A stretch of 36,052 bases of DNA, taken from Chitinophagaceae bacterium (GTDB taxonomy: Bacteria > Bacteroidota > Bacteroidia > Chitinophagales > Chitinophagaceae). How positions within the stretch are numbered: the first letter of the stretch is position 1; every line of letters starts with the position of its first letter. The stretch lies in assembly GCA_004299085.1 (NCBI GenBank), contig SCQV01000341.1, forward strand, positions 1 to 36,052, in the 5' to 3' direction. This document shows positions 8,501 to 18,358 of the stretch, piece after piece. Below the pieces are notes generated by a model. The model worked only from the letters and a program-made list of their open reading frames with translations, did no database searches and was not told the origin of the DNA. Both the position numbers and the translations under genes were made by a program.

Positions 8501-9257
8501 GTATTTGATAGCCTTAATCATTTATGGTACGTTATTACTGCTAACGCTTGTGGGCATTATCATCATTTTTATGGTCCTCCATAAGAGGCGCACCCGGCGT
8601 TATCAGGAGGAGCTTTTGCGTACCCGGGTAGAAGTGCAGGAACAGGCGCTTGATTGGGTATCCAGGGAAATACATGACAACATAGGACAGGTACTGAGCA
8701 TTATCCGCATGCAGCTTAACTATGAAGCACCGGGCAAAACAAAGCAAGAACTGGTGGATGAAATGATACAGGCATCCGGGTTAATTGAACAGTGCATCAA
8801 TGACCTTCGAAACATGAGCCACACGCTGAATGGTGAGATGATAGAAAAAAGAGGGTTAACGGCTGCTATCAAACAGGAATTGTCTTATGTACATTCGTTA
8901 TATAAGCTGGAATGTGATTTTATAGAGAGCGGTGAAGTTGTTTTGGATAGCGAGGGGTGCCTGTTGCTCTTTCGTATTATCCAGGAATGCTTAAATAATA
9001 TTGTAAGGCATGCAGAAGCTACTGCTATTTCAGTTACCCTTACCGGAGGTGATCATGGGTTGGAATTAAGCATAGAGGATAATGGTAAAGGGATGGACAT
9101 GGGTAAATTAGCGGAAAGCAAAGGGATGGGCCTCGTCAATATCAGAGAACGTACCCATCTGCTGGGAGGTAAGCTGCATATACTTTCCGGTAAAGAAAAA
9201 GGATCTAAAATAACGGTTACCTTAAAACTCTCACAAGATGAAAAAACGCGATATTAA
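8490..9257 (+). CDS. Sensor histidine kinase, HisKA_3 (DesK/NarX-like)
   Basis: This is an ATP-dependent autokinase that phosphorylates the response regulator encoded next. The start is the ATG at 8490 (MEDKYLIALII), overlapping the previous gene by 11 bp. One membrane helix spans about residues 5-30. A short linker leads to the HisKA_3 dimerisation region with the phospho-acceptor His62 in REIHDNIGQ. The HATPase_c domain (about 150-250) has an N-box (FRIIQECLNNIVRHAEA), a G1 box (IEDNGKGM) and a G2 box (GMGLVNIRERTHLLGG). There is no HAMP or periplasmic sensor domain. It overlaps the regulator gene by 20 bp. Confidence 0.95.
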   Translation: MEDKYLIALIIYGTLLLLTLVGIIIIFMVLHKRRTRRYQEELLRTRVEVQEQALDWVSREIHDNIGQVLSIIRMQLNYEAPGKTKQELVDEMIQASGLIEQCINDLRNMSHTLNGEMIEKRGLTAAIKQELSYVHSLYKLECDFIESGEVVLDSEGCLLLFRIIQECLNNIVRHAEATAISVTLTGGDHGLELSIEDNGKGMDMGKLAESKGMGLVNIRERTHLLGGKLHILSGKEKGSKITVTLKLSQDEKTRY

Positions 9258-9891
9258 AATTGCTATTGCCGATGATCACGCGCTGGTTCGCTCCGGGCTG
9301 GCCAACATGATTTCTTCCACCACAGGTTTTGAGGTAGTGCTGGAAGCAAAGGATGGGAAAGAATTAATGGATAAGCTGGACAAAGCGGAGAGATTGCCGG
9401 ATGTCATTCTGCTTGACATTAGTATGCCCGTAATGAATGGCTATGATACGATGACGGCCATCCGGGAAAAATACCCATCTCAAAAAGTGATCGGGCTTTC
9501 GATGTACGATAATGAACTCAGCATCATCCGCATGTTCCGGTTAGGTGTCAGAGGATATGTAGAAAAAGGAAGTAGTTATAAGGAGCTGGAACGCGCGCTT
9601 ATAGCGGTGTATAACGGCAGCTTTTATCATGGAGAGGAGCTGTCTGCCAGGATATTGGAAAGAATGCAACAGGGGTTACCTCCAATGGATATTAATGATA
9701 AGGAAAAAGAATTTCTTACTCTATGTTGCAGCGAGCTTAACTATAAAGAGATTGCTGAGCGTATGAACCTCAGCGAACGTACCATTCACGGCTACAGGGA
9801 TGCTTTATTTGAAAAGCTTGGTTTGAAATCCCGGTCGGGATTGGTGGTCTTTGCCCTGCAAACTGGAGTCGTAACAGAGAAAGTATTGTAA
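9238..9891 (+). CDS. NarL/FixJ-type response regulator
   Basis: This is the DNA-binding partner of the kinase. The receiver domain (about residues 6-122) has the acidic pair Asp12-Asp13 (IADDHALVRSG), the phospho-acceptor Asp60 (DVILLDISMPVMNG) and the switch region VIGLSMYDNE, with Met in the usual Ser/Thr-proximal position. The LuxR-type helix-turn-helix (about 150-212) contains LNYKEIAERMNLSERTIHGYRDALFEKLGL with the expected spacing. NarL-type regulators bind as dimers to short inverted repeats. The palindromes at 7166-7227, and perhaps at 6701-6760, are therefore plausible targets (inference). RteC follows 182 bp downstream. Confidence 0.95.
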   Translation: MKKRDIKIAIADDHALVRSGLANMISSTTGFEVVLEAKDGKELMDKLDKAERLPDVILLDISMPVMNGYDTMTAIREKYPSQKVIGLSMYDNELSIIRMFRLGVRGYVEKGSSYKELERALIAVYNGSFYHGEELSARILERMQQGLPPMDINDKEKEFLTLCCSELNYKEIAERMNLSERTIHGYRDALFEKLGLKSRSGLVVFALQTGVVTEKVL

Positions 9892-10073
9892 GGAATCACA
9901 ATAATCCGCGTTCTTTTACCATTGCTCCACATAAACAGAGTCATTAACTTTTCTTATCCACTTTGAAAGAATCTGATACCGTCATTCAGCCCTTTAAAAT
10001 TGGGTTGAACGACGGTTTTTTATTTGGAGGTTGTTCTTTAGATTTGTTTCAGGTTGTCAAAAACTATTTTGTT

Positions 10074-10919
10074 ATGACAGATTTCACTGACAGGTTACAA
10101 GAACAACTGGATATAGAGTTGCAGACAATTGAGGGCAACGGAGAGGCTCCCTTGCAGACTGCCCTCCAGTCAATTCCGGTAGTAGAAAAAGTACTAGCGG
10201 AATTAAGGAATTATATTCATCATTATTCCTTTGAAAACACTTCTGAGGAAATCAGGTTTTATAAAGAAGTGGAGCCGGGCTTTCACGCCCGCTTAATTTA
10301 TTATGTCCGGCTGTATCAAATTGAAACCTGCAAACCGGAGGGAGGAAATGATGAACTTGTAAACTATTATAAGAATGAACTAAAACGTATCTATCAGTTT
10401 TTTACAGATAATAAAGAACTTTACCGCTATTACAGAACAGGCGCTGTATTTCTCGATGAAACCTACTTCCTGCCTCATGGGGCTACATCGCAGTTAACGG
10501 TAGAAGAATATACCTGCATCCTGGATACACAGTTTTGTACCACGCAGGGTTATAAGATGGCTAAGATATTAGCGTATGAGAAGCTGCAAAAATATCTTTC
10601 AAATGCACTGGAACAGCTTACCTCTACACCACAGTATGCTTTTCCCTTCAAAGGCAGGTTTAAATGGACAGGCCCTAAGGTAGCGCTTACAGAATATCTG
10701 TATGGCCTGGTATATAGCGGGATGATTAATAACGGCCAGGTACAGGTCAAAGAGCTCGCTGAATTACTGCAATTTATTTTTGATATTGACCTCGGCAACT
10801 ATTACCGTTCGAGACAGGAGATGTACACCCGGAAAAAAACAGCCCAATATCTTGAGCTCATGCTTAAACGCTACCAGGAAGGAATGAATGAAGCAGATGA
10901 AAAATACCGCCATTCCTGA
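10074..10919 (+). CDS. rteC: RteC family regulator of element excision/transfer
   Basis: RteC in CTnDOT-type elements binds DNA upstream of excision genes and activates excision and transfer. The diagnostic features are all present: a helical N-terminus, FFTDNKELYRYYRTG followed by LDETYF, the TTQGYKMAKILAYEKLQKYL segment, FKWTGPKVALTEYLYGLVYSG, and a C-terminal FIFDIDLGNYYRSRQEM...KRYQEGMNEADEKY. The ATG at 10074 gives 281 residues, matching the usual family length; the upstream extension to a TTG at 9963 looks non-coding. In CTnDOT the partner regulators are RteA/RteB of the NtrC class. Here a NarL-type pair occupies that upstream position. Confidence 0.9.
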   Translation: MTDFTDRLQEQLDIELQTIEGNGEAPLQTALQSIPVVEKVLAELRNYIHHYSFENTSEEIRFYKEVEPGFHARLIYYVRLYQIETCKPEGGNDELVNYYKNELKRIYQFFTDNKELYRYYRTGAVFLDETYFLPHGATSQLTVEEYTCILDTQFCTTQGYKMAKILAYEKLQKYLSNALEQLTSTPQYAFPFKGRFKWTGPKVALTEYLYGLVYSGMINNGQVQVKELAELLQFIFDIDLGNYYRSRQEMYTRKKTAQYLELMLKRYQEGMNEADEKYRHS

Positions 10920-11101
10920 TTATTCCTGTAAGCACTTTATTCTATTTTTTCTTCTCAAACCATTCGCCATATTGCATTTAACTATATCCTTCCATTTTAG
11001 TTTTCAAAAAAAGTTTTACCGAACTCGGTTCAGGTTGTGATTTACCCCCCAGCCGTAAGGGCATTTTTGCGCTGAATTATTCACCATAAAAAAATGTTCT
11101 T
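10920..11101. promoter_or_regulatory. Intergenic region, probable tra operon promoter
   Basis: This 182-bp gap separates rteC from the first gene of the tra operon. A TTG at 11035-11037 and CATTTTTG at 11062-11069 (one mismatch to TAnnTTTG, spacing 24) are a weak promoter candidate about 33 bp upstream of the ATG at 11102. I see no strong hairpin here. Confidence 0.3.
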
Positions 11102-11662
11102 ATGTTATCACACGTTACCTGGCAACAGTATCTTACCGGCTGCGGCGGACTTATGGTTGCCTATTACCTCGTCATACTGCTGCTGTTTTATCATAAGCAG
11201 ATAATCCAAATTCTTTCTGGGAAGAAAAGCAGTCCCTCTAATCTTTATGCATCCACCGGTTTACAAACTAATTTGATGGGCGCGGTTAAGGAGACTTCCA
11301 CCGATGTTAATGATGAAGCGCCTGATAAGCCGGAAAATATATCCTCCCAATCCCTTGAATTTTCCGAAAATAATCCTCTGGATGCTTATGAAAACGAAGC
11401 AGCCATCAGCAATACTTTTGATGAACTGGAGCAACTTTCTATACGCCTAAGAGCTATCATGGAACGCTATGGCAAGAAAGCCAACCGGACAGAACTTACC
11501 GAAAAGATACGAAGGGAGCTTGCCGGATTTTCATTCAAGGTAAATCCCGAAAGTTTTAAAGAAGCCGTTAATCAGTTCATCAAAGACCAGTGCCATCTGG
11601 TATGTGGCATCCGCATAGAGCCTGCAGACTTAAAACTAATCTGGGGCAAAGAAATGATATGA
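11102..11662 (+). CDS. Single-pass membrane protein at the head of the tra operon
   Basis: I do not recognise this 186-residue protein. One transmembrane helix lies near the N-terminus (about residues 14-32, GGLMVAYYLVILLLFYH). A polar, acidic linker follows (about 45-105), then a C-terminal helical region rich in charged residues (ELEQLSIRLRAIMERYGKKANRTELTEKIRREL). It starts 182 bp after rteC and ends 46 bp before the TraE gene, so it is probably the first gene of the conjugation operon. Unnamed membrane proteins commonly sit in this place in Bacteroidota elements, and a TraD-like role is possible but unproven. Confidence 0.7.
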   Translation: MLSHVTWQQYLTGCGGLMVAYYLVILLLFYHKQIIQILSGKKSSPSNLYASTGLQTNLMGAVKETSTDVNDEAPDKPENISSQSLEFSENNPLDAYENEAAISNTFDELEQLSIRLRAIMERYGKKANRTELTEKIRRELAGFSFKVNPESFKEAVNQFIKDQCHLVCGIRIEPADLKLIWGKEMI

Positions 11663-11708
11663 CCCTTTTGTTCAATCCATTTTTCATCACCCAAAAACAT
11701 CTATTACC

Positions 11709-12038
11709 ATGCACTCATTTATTAAAAAACATTATGCGAGCATCCGAAGGTATGCGCTGCTGACAGCAATTTCCTGCCTGACTTATTTTATCACCCATGC
11801 CCAGGATGGCAATGCGGGCATACAGGAAGCTACCAGTAAAGTAAAAAGTTATTTCTCCACCGGATGCAACTTAATGTACGCCATCGGCGCAGTGGTCGGG
11901 TTAGTCGGCGCAGTAAAAGTTTTTAATAAATGGAACTCCGGCGACCATGATACCGGTAAAGTGGCAGCAGCCTGGTTTGGCAGTTGCATCTTCCTCGTGG
12001 TAGTAGCCACGGTGTTAAAATCATTCTTTGGTGTATAA
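11709..12038 (+). CDS. traE: Conjugal transfer protein TraE (DUF4134)
   Basis: This small membrane protein belongs to the mating-pair formation apparatus and is thought to be the VirB2-like pilin-type subunit by size and topology. A cleavable signal runs to about residue 31 (YFITHAQ). Two transmembrane helices follow, about 54-70 (LMYAIGAVVGLVGAVKVF) and about 88-106. Between them is the family segment NKWNSGDHDTGKVAAAWFG, characteristic of DUF4134. The length of 109 residues is normal. In most Bacteroidetes elements TraF follows directly, but here two other genes (12051-18033) come between. Confidence 0.9.
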   Translation: MHSFIKKHYASIRRYALLTAISCLTYFITHAQDGNAGIQEATSKVKSYFSTGCNLMYAIGAVVGLVGAVKVFNKWNSGDHDTGKVAAAWFGSCIFLVVVATVLKSFFGV

Positions 12039-12050
12039 ACCTGAAAAATC

Positions 12051-12506
12051 ATGGAACATTTATTAGCACGGAAATTATACGACTATCTCTGTCGTAACAG
12101 TCCAGATATAATCCTTCGGCTGGATGATAAAGGAATGAACGAGTTTATCCGTTCAAAGATAGAAAATGCCCTTCCGCTGTTAGAAAATCTGCTCGTACAA
12201 AATTGTCCGGCTTTTATTATAGAAGAACTCTGCATGGATCAGATGACGGAAGATTTAAAGCCCTCCAAATATCATTATATCGTAAAAATCCTTGAAGAAG
12301 AATTTGAGGAGAAATATAACGGATTCAAAGAAACGGGACTGCTGACTTATGAGATAACAAACATGATAGACCGTTGCAAGGAAGTTTTTGAAAAATTCCG
12401 GTTTTCTGTTTTAACAGAAGAAGACAGGCAGCTTTACTATGCAGTTACCGGTATTATAGGAGCATATTTTGAAGAACCTTTAAACACCGGAGTACATGGC
12501 TTATAA
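12051..12506 (+). CDS. DUF1896-like cytoplasmic protein
   Basis: This is a 151-residue acidic helical protein with no signal or membrane segment. Its pattern ([32 protein letters not shown], a central [13 protein letters not shown]) fits the DUF1896 family. That family is found almost only in Bacteroidetes conjugative elements, usually just upstream of a large methylase-helicase. Its last 11 bases overlap the start of that methylase-helicase gene here, so the two are translationally coupled and probably act together. The biochemical function is unknown. Confidence 0.6.
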   Translation: MEHLLARKLYDYLCRNSPDIILRLDDKGMNEFIRSKIENALPLLENLLVQNCPAFIIEELCMDQMTEDLKPSKYHYIVKILEEEFEEKYNGFKETGLLTYEITNMIDRCKEVFEKFRFSVLTEEDRQLYYAVTGIIGAYFEEPLNTGVHGL

Positions 12507-15500
12507 TCCCCTTCAAAAACTCCGGGATAATACCACCGCTATCCGAATTGCCCTCCTGCACAGGGATGGGAAACAGATGGAGGAGGATGATATAGCCCTG
12601 CTCAAACGTTATAGCGGCTTTGGTGGAATTAAAGCCATTCTCTATCCAGACGGTGACCTCTCGACTTGGAAGGAAGACAATGCATCAGAGAGTGACCTGA
12701 AACTATATGAGCCGGTAATGGAACTCCATGAGTTACTCAAAGATAATTTTAATCCGGAAGACTACAAGCGTATTATTCATTCCCTCAAAAACAGTACGCT
12801 CACTGCTTTTTATACACCTGCTATTATACCCCGAACGATTTACGAAACTTTAAAAGACAATGGTATTCACCCTCGGAGTCTGTACGAGCCATCCGCAGGA
12901 GCGGGTGTTTTTATCTCGGAAGCGGTCAAGGCATTTCCCGAAATTAAAAACATTACTGCTGTTGAAAAGGATGAGCTTACCGGACTGGTGCTTACTGCTA
13001 TAGGTAGCGTAAATCCTCAACAAACACAAACTTATATTTCTGCTTTTGAAGATGCTCCAACAAAGGATAACGCTGGGTATGATTTGATTGTAAGTAATAT
13101 TCCTTTTGGTAATTTTCTGGTATATGACGAAGCCTTTAGTGATAAATCGCTTACAGGAAAAATACATAATTACTTTTTTGCCAAAGGGTTGAATAAACTT
13201 AGTGGTGGAGGACTGCTAGCTTATATTACCACCGATGCATTTTTGAACAGCCCTTCCAATAAAACGGCCAGGGAATATCTTTTCCAAAAAGCTCATTTTG
13301 TGAGTGTGACGGTATTACCCGATAATCTCATGAAAGACACCGGTAATACGGAAGCGCCCAGCCACCTTTTAATCGTACAAAAAAATGAAGAAAAAAAGGC
13401 TCTTTTAGGAGAAGAAAGACTACTCATAAATACTTCCCTGAAGGAAAATGAATTTGGCCCCTTTTACGAAAACACCTTTCTCACTCATCATCCGGAATTA
13501 ACCGCCGGTGATGAAGTGCGGCCAGGGAAGAATCAATACGGGCAGTCACATACTACGGTATGGCAATCGGGTTCACCAGATGATATGGCCCGAAGGCTTT
13601 CACAAATTCTAAACTATGACTTTAGCCGTCGTCTGGATAAAGAAAAATTTCAAAAAATAGCTATCGCGCCTGCAAAGGGAATTTCTACTCCATTAAAGCA
13701 ACTGACTTTTTTACCGGTTCCTGAAAATAAAACCGGTGGCGCCGTCATTCAATTAGACTTATTCGACGCCGGTTTCTTGGAAAATATCAATCGTGGCAGA
13801 GCTTATATCAATAGCTTAGATACATCAGTTGTTTACAGCGATACCGCCCGTATCATCAGCACCATTAGCACCAAAGAAAATCCTTCTCACGAAAGCATCG
13901 TGCTGGTTACTGCCAAAGCAAAAACCGGTAACCGGTTTCTTTATAAGCTGTGTTCCAATGTGGCTGAGATAAAGCCTTCTTCTAACTGGATGAATGCACT
14001 CTTACTACAAGAAGAACTAAAGGCGCTTTCTGTAAAGCTAAGAGACTATGACCATAGTTACCGGTATGAAGGAGAGGGTGACCTGGAGCCTTTATTCTCG
14101 TTGGTAAGGAAAGAAGATGCAGACAAAATAAAAATCACTCAGCCGCATTATAAACCCGGAACGCTTGTCATAAAAGACGGCCAGGCAGGTATTATCAGTG
14201 ACATAGATGAGCTCAAACAGCAGGCTACCTTCAAACTTCTTTCCATACCTGTAAACGACCTTGCTTTTTACAAACAGTATATAACGCTGAGAGATACCTA
14301 TTTTAAACTCTTTGAAGCAGAGAAGACTGGAGAGATGACTAAGGATTTAAGGCAGAAGCTCAATCTAGAATATGACGCTTTTACCGGTAAGTATGGTCAA
14401 TTAAACGGGCGTGTAAACAAACTAAAAATCTACAATGACAGTGCACATGGTGCAACTATCCTTTACTCCTTAGAGCGAAGGGATGGTAATAGTTTCCAAA
14501 AATCAGACATCTTCAAAAAACCTTTATTAAATGAGGTGCAAAGTTTTTCAACGGATGATCCGGTGGAAGCACTGGCTATGAGCCTGAACAGGACAGGAAA
14601 GGTTGACATGGCTTTCATAGGGAAGATAACCGGAAAAGAAGAAAAAGAAATTATGCAGGCGCTCAGGGGAAAGATACTCTTAAATCCCTTAAATGATGAA
14701 TGGGAAACGGCGGATAAATTTTTGGCAGGCAACGTGGTAACCATGCTTTCGGTTTCAACTGAAAAAGCAGCAGCTAACCAGGACAACGCCTTCTACAAGC
14801 AAAGTGTGGAAGCACTGCGACAGGTGCAACCGGAAAAAATACCTTTTGAATTATTGGATTTTAACTTGGGAGAACGCTGGATACCGGTTAACTATTATAG
14901 CCGCTTTGCTGCTGCACTATTTGAACAGGAGGTGGAAGTAAGCTATTTCCGTTCATTAGATACGTTTAAAGTTTCTCTCAATTATAGAAATGCAAAAGTT
15001 ACTGAAGAATATGCCGTCAGGACAAAAAACGGCAGCACGACTTATGGAAATATTTTGTTAGAGCATGCACTGGAAAATACCAGTCCCTTTTTTACTTATG
15101 AAGTGGAAGGCCTGGACGGTAAAACCATCCGTGTTCCTGATAATGAAGCCATTCAACTGGCCCATCAAAAGATTGAAGGTATCCGAAGCTACTTCTTGGA
15201 ATGGTTACGTGAGCTTGGACAGGAAGATAAACAGGAATTAGAAAAACTTTATAATTATACGTACAACTGCTATGTGCTTCGGGAATACGATGGCAGCCAT
15301 CTCACCTTTCCTGACTTGGATAGAAAAGCCCTGGGTATCGAAGACTTATACGATTCTCAAAAAAATGCCGCCTGGCGTATCATTCAAAACAGGGGTGCTA
15401 TCATTGACCACGAAGTGGGCCTTGGAAAAACGCTCACCATGATAGTGGCTGCCCACGAGACGAAACGGTTAGGCGCCATCCACAAGCCTGCTATCCTGGC

Positions 15501-18033
15501 GCTGAAAGCCAATGTCACTGAAGTAGCAGCCACTTACCGGAAGGCCTATCCTAGAGCACGTGTTCTCGCTCCGGGAGAAAATGATTTTAGTCCTGCCAAA
15601 AGACTGCGGCTCTTCCATGAGATTAAAAATAATCATTGGGATTGCGTCATCATGACCCATGACCAGTTTGGAAAAATCCCACAGGATCCGGAAATAGAGC
15701 GGCAAATTTTTGAGGTAGAATTAGACAATCTTGAAAAAGACCTGCACACCCTGGAAGAAATGGGCGGCACTGTTTCCAGAAGCATGAGGAAAGGGCTTGA
15801 AATAAGAAAAAATAACCTCAAAGTAAAGCTACTCTCAGTACTTAACCGTATTGAAAACCGTAAGGATAGTGACATCTGTTTTACTGACCTGGGAATAGAT
15901 CATCTCTTTATTGATGAAGCGCACAAATTTAAAAATCTCGGCTTTACCACCCGCCATGACCGGGTTGCAGGGCTGGGTAATATGCAGGGCAGCCAGAAAG
16001 CGCTCAATATGCTTTTTGCTATCCGTACCCTGCAACAAAAATTTGATTCGGATCTCTGTGTTACTTTTCTTTCAGGTACCCCTATTTCCAACAGCCTGAC
16101 AGAGATGTATTTGCTGTTTAAATATTTGCGTCCGAAAGAATTAGAACGCCAAAATATTGAAAACTTCGATGCCTGGGCAGCCGTATTCGCCCGGAAGACC
16201 ACGGATTTTGAATTTTCCGTTACTGGGGAAATTATGGCAAAAGAAAGATTCCGTCATTTTATCAAAGTACCTGAACTGGCGCTGTTCTATAATGAGATAG
16301 CAGACTATAAAACAGCTAAACATATTCGGCTGGACAAGCCCAAACTCCAGGAAATTTTAGTAAACCTTAAGCCAACGCCAGAGCAAAGCGACTTTATAGA
16401 GAGGCTGATGCAATTTGCTAAAACAGGCGATGGGGGGCTCATTGGCAGAGCGCAGCTAAGCAGGGAAGAAGATAAAGGACGCATGCTCATCGCGACTAAC
16501 TATGCTAAAAAGATGGCTACTGATATGCGGCTGATTAATCCTTTGATGTATGGAGACCACCCAGATAACAAAGTTAGCGCCTGTGCCCGCAAAGTAGCAG
16601 AACTCTATCAGGAAAGTCTTGAACATAAAGGAACACAAATCATCTTTAGCGACATCGGTACGCCCAAACCCGGTTCCTTTAATCTTTATGATGCACTAAA
16701 AAATAAGTTAATACAGGATTTTAAAATACCTGCAGGAGAGATTACGTTCATCCATGACTGGACGCAGAAGAAAAAACCGGAACTATTCCGTAAGATGAAT
16801 ACCGGTGAAATCCGGATTCTTATAGGCAGTACTGATAAAGCCGGGACCGGACTAAATGTACAGGAGAGAGTGATTGCCATGCATCATCTGGATATTCCCT
16901 GGAAACCGACCGAATTAGAGCAGCGTAATGGCCGCGGCGCAAGGCAAGGTAATGTGGTAGCCAAAAAATTCTATCACAACCAGGTGCTCAATTTTATCTA
17001 CGCTACAGAACAATCACTGGATAATTACAAGTTTAATCTCTTAAAGAACAAACAAACTTTTATCAGCCAGATGAAAAACTGTGAGCTGAATGTCAGGACG
17101 ATTGATGAAGGTGCATTAGATGAAAAGAGCGGCATGAGCTTTTCAGAATATATCGCTATCCTCTCAGGCGACACCACGCTGCTGGAAAAGGCAAAGCTGG
17201 AAAAGAAAATAGCCGTACTGGAAGGACTTAAACGAAGCCACCTCAAAGAAACGGCTCGCTCCCGTTCACACTTAGAAAGCCTGCAAATAGAACTTGAAAA
17301 ATCTCTATTGGTTTTAGACAGGCTTTTGGCAGATACCAAAGATTATGAAGGGAACCTAAAGTATGAACCGGACGGTACAAAAGCAAATCCTATTCGTTTA
17401 TCAGGCCTTCAAAGTTTAGACACAGAAGCTATCGGGCTGTACCTGATTCAACTATTTAAAAATTGGAAGCCATCAGGAAATAAAGAGGAAGAAAAGATAG
17501 GAAACCTGTATGGGTTTGACCTTTTTATAAGGCGCAAACAGGAAACACTTTTGGTGGAAGGACAATTCAGGTACCATGAGTATAACAGCTTCTATGCCAG
17601 CAAAGGTTTAGACGGTATCAAATATACCTGGAACCAGGGTTATCCAAACATAGATAATCCCAAAGTAACCGCCCGCCATTTTTTAAACGCCATTGACCGC
17701 TCCGGTAAAATGAAAGTGCAATATGAAGAGCGTATAGCCGGGATGAAAAAAGATATTTTGGTTATTGAAAAATCGTTGCAAAAACCCTTCACGGAAGCAG
17801 ATACTTTAAGTAATCTGAGAGCAGAGGTAACCAGGTTGGAAAGAGAGATCACCCTGAAAATAAAGGAGAACCAAATGGAACAAGCGGATAGTCCTAAAGA
17901 AAATGTAGGAATGGAAATAGAAGCAGCGGTAAAAAAAGCGGCTATGATGGAAGAAAGGCTGACACCGGTATATCACCGGGCTCCCCGGATTCGCTTGGCG
18001 CCGGCAATAGCAGGTAACAAACTAAAAAGATAG
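12496..18033 (+). CDS. Giant fused N6-adenine-type methylase and SNF2-type helicase
   Basis: This 1845-residue protein combines a DNA-methylase-like domain with a superfamily 2 helicase. The methylase part (about residues 60-320) has SAM-binding motif I at EPSAGAGVF (from Glu131) and a motif IV-like VSNIPFG (about 199-205), a variant of NPPF. The helicase part has Walker A GLGKT (975-979), DEAH (1140-1143), motif [12 protein letters not shown], and motif [11 protein letters not shown] (1478-1486). A coiled-coil region rich in Lys and Glu follows at about 1545-1640. Relatives are found in Bacteroidetes conjugative elements and recall DarB-type antirestriction proteins, so it may protect incoming DNA or remodel it (inference). 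It sits between traE and traF, which is not the usual place. Confidence 0.9.
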   Translation: MAYNPLQKLRDNTTAIRIALLHRDGKQMEEDDIALLKRYSGFGGIKAILYPDGDLSTWKEDNASESDLKLYEPVMELHELLKDNFNPEDYKRIIHSLKNSTLTAFYTPAIIPRTIYETLKDNGIHPRSLYEPSAGAGVFISEAVKAFPEIKNITAVEKDELTGLVLTAIGSVNPQQTQTYISAFEDAPTKDNAGYDLIVSNIPFGNFLVYDEAFSDKSLTGKIHNYFFAKGLNKLSGGGLLAYITTDAFLNSPSNKTAREYLFQKAHFVSVTVLPDNLMKDTGNTEAPSHLLIVQKNEEKKALLGEERLLINTSLKENEFGPFYENTFLTHHPELTAGDEVRPGKNQYGQSHTTVWQSGSPDDMARRLSQILNYDFSRRLDKEKFQKIAIAPAKGISTPLKQLTFLPVPENKTGGAVIQLDLFDAGFLENINRGRAYINSLDTSVVYSDTARIISTISTKENPSHESIVLVTAKAKTGNRFLYKLCSNVAEIKPSSNWMNALLLQEELKALSVKLRDYDHSYRYEGEGDLEPLFSLVRKEDADKIKITQPHYKPGTLVIKDGQAGIISDIDELKQQATFKLLSIPVNDLAFYKQYITLRDTYFKLFEAEKTGEMTKDLRQKLNLEYDAFTGKYGQLNGRVNKLKIYNDSAHGATILYSLERRDGNSFQKSDIFKKPLLNEVQSFSTDDPVEALAMSLNRTGKVDMAFIGKITGKEEKEIMQALRGKILLNPLNDEWETADKFLAGNVVTMLSVSTEKAAANQDNAFYKQSVEALRQVQPEKIPFELLDFNLGERWIPVNYYSRFAAALFEQEVEVSYFRSLDTFKVSLNYRNAKVTEEYAVRTKNGSTTYGNILLEHALENTSPFFTYEVEGLDGKTIRVPDNEAIQLAHQKIEGIRSYFLEWLRELGQEDKQELEKLYNYTYNCYVLREYDGSHLTFPDLDRKALGIEDLYDSQKNAAWRIIQNRGAIIDHEVGLGKTLTMIVAAHETKRLGAIHKPAILALKANVTEVAATYRKAYPRARVLAPGENDFSPAKRLRLFHEIKNNHWDCVIMTHDQFGKIPQDPEIERQIFEVELDNLEKDLHTLEEMGGTVSRSMRKGLEIRKNNLKVKLLSVLNRIENRKDSDICFTDLGIDHLFIDEAHKFKNLGFTTRHDRVAGLGNMQGSQKALNMLFAIRTLQQKFDSDLCVTFLSGTPISNSLTEMYLLFKYLRPKELERQNIENFDAWAAVFARKTTDFEFSVTGEIMAKERFRHFIKVPELALFYNEIADYKTAKHIRLDKPKLQEILVNLKPTPEQSDFIERLMQFAKTGDGGLIGRAQLSREEDKGRMLIATNYAKKMATDMRLINPLMYGDHPDNKVSACARKVAELYQESLEHKGTQIIFSDIGTPKPGSFNLYDALKNKLIQDFKIPAGEITFIHDWTQKKKPELFRKMNTGEIRILIGSTDKAGTGLNVQERVIAMHHLDIPWKPTELEQRNGRGARQGNVVAKKFYHNQVLNFIYATEQSLDNYKFNLLKNKQTFISQMKNCELNVRTIDEGALDEKSGMSFSEYIAILSGDTTLLEKAKLEKKIAVLEGLKRSHLKETARSRSHLESLQIELEKSLLVLDRLLADTKDYEGNLKYEPDGTKANPIRLSGLQSLDTEAIGLYLIQLFKNWKPSGNKEEEKIGNLYGFDLFIRRKQETLLVEGQFRYHEYNSFYASKGLDGIKYTWNQGYPNIDNPKVTARHFLNAIDRSGKMKVQYEERIAGMKKDILVIEKSLQKPFTEADTLSNLRAEVTRLEREITLKIKENQMEQADSPKENVGMEIEAAVKKAAMMEERLTPVYHRAPRIRLAPAIAGNKLKR

Positions 18034-18036
18034 AAC

Positions 18037-18345
18037 ATGGAAAAGTATATCATCAATAAAGGCGTAGGCAGGCCCGTTGAATTTAAAGGCATCAAAGCAC
18101 AGTATATCGCGTACCTGGCTGCTGGCCTGCTGGGATTGTTATTGCTTTTTGCCATCCTGTATGTCGCAGGAGTTCCTGCTTTGGTTTGCATTGTGTTTGT
18201 CGCCGTAGCCGGTACCGCCCTGTTTACCACTGTCATCCGCTATAGCCACCGGTACGGTGAGCATGGCCTAATGAAAGAAGCTGCCTGGCGTAAAACACTC
18301 CCCTGCATTCGCAGCCGCAAAAGACCCTTTTTATTAAACCAATAA
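18037..18345 (+). CDS. traF: Conjugal transfer protein TraF (DUF4133)
   Basis: This is a 102-residue inner-membrane protein, VirB3-like by size and position. It opens with the family pattern INKGVGRPVEFKGIKAQYI, then has two adjacent transmembrane helices (about residues 26-46 and 48-67), and ends in a basic cytoplasmic tail (RSRKRPFLLNQ). It begins 3 bp after the methylase-helicase stop and 13 bp before traG. VirB3-like proteins work with the VirB4-like ATPase, here TraG, and the gene order fits. Confidence 0.9.
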   Translation: MEKYIINKGVGRPVEFKGIKAQYIAYLAAGLLGLLLLFAILYVAGVPALVCIVFVAVAGTALFTTVIRYSHRYGEHGLMKEAAWRKTLPCIRSRKRPFLLNQ

Positions 18346-18358
18346 ATCAACCATCCTC

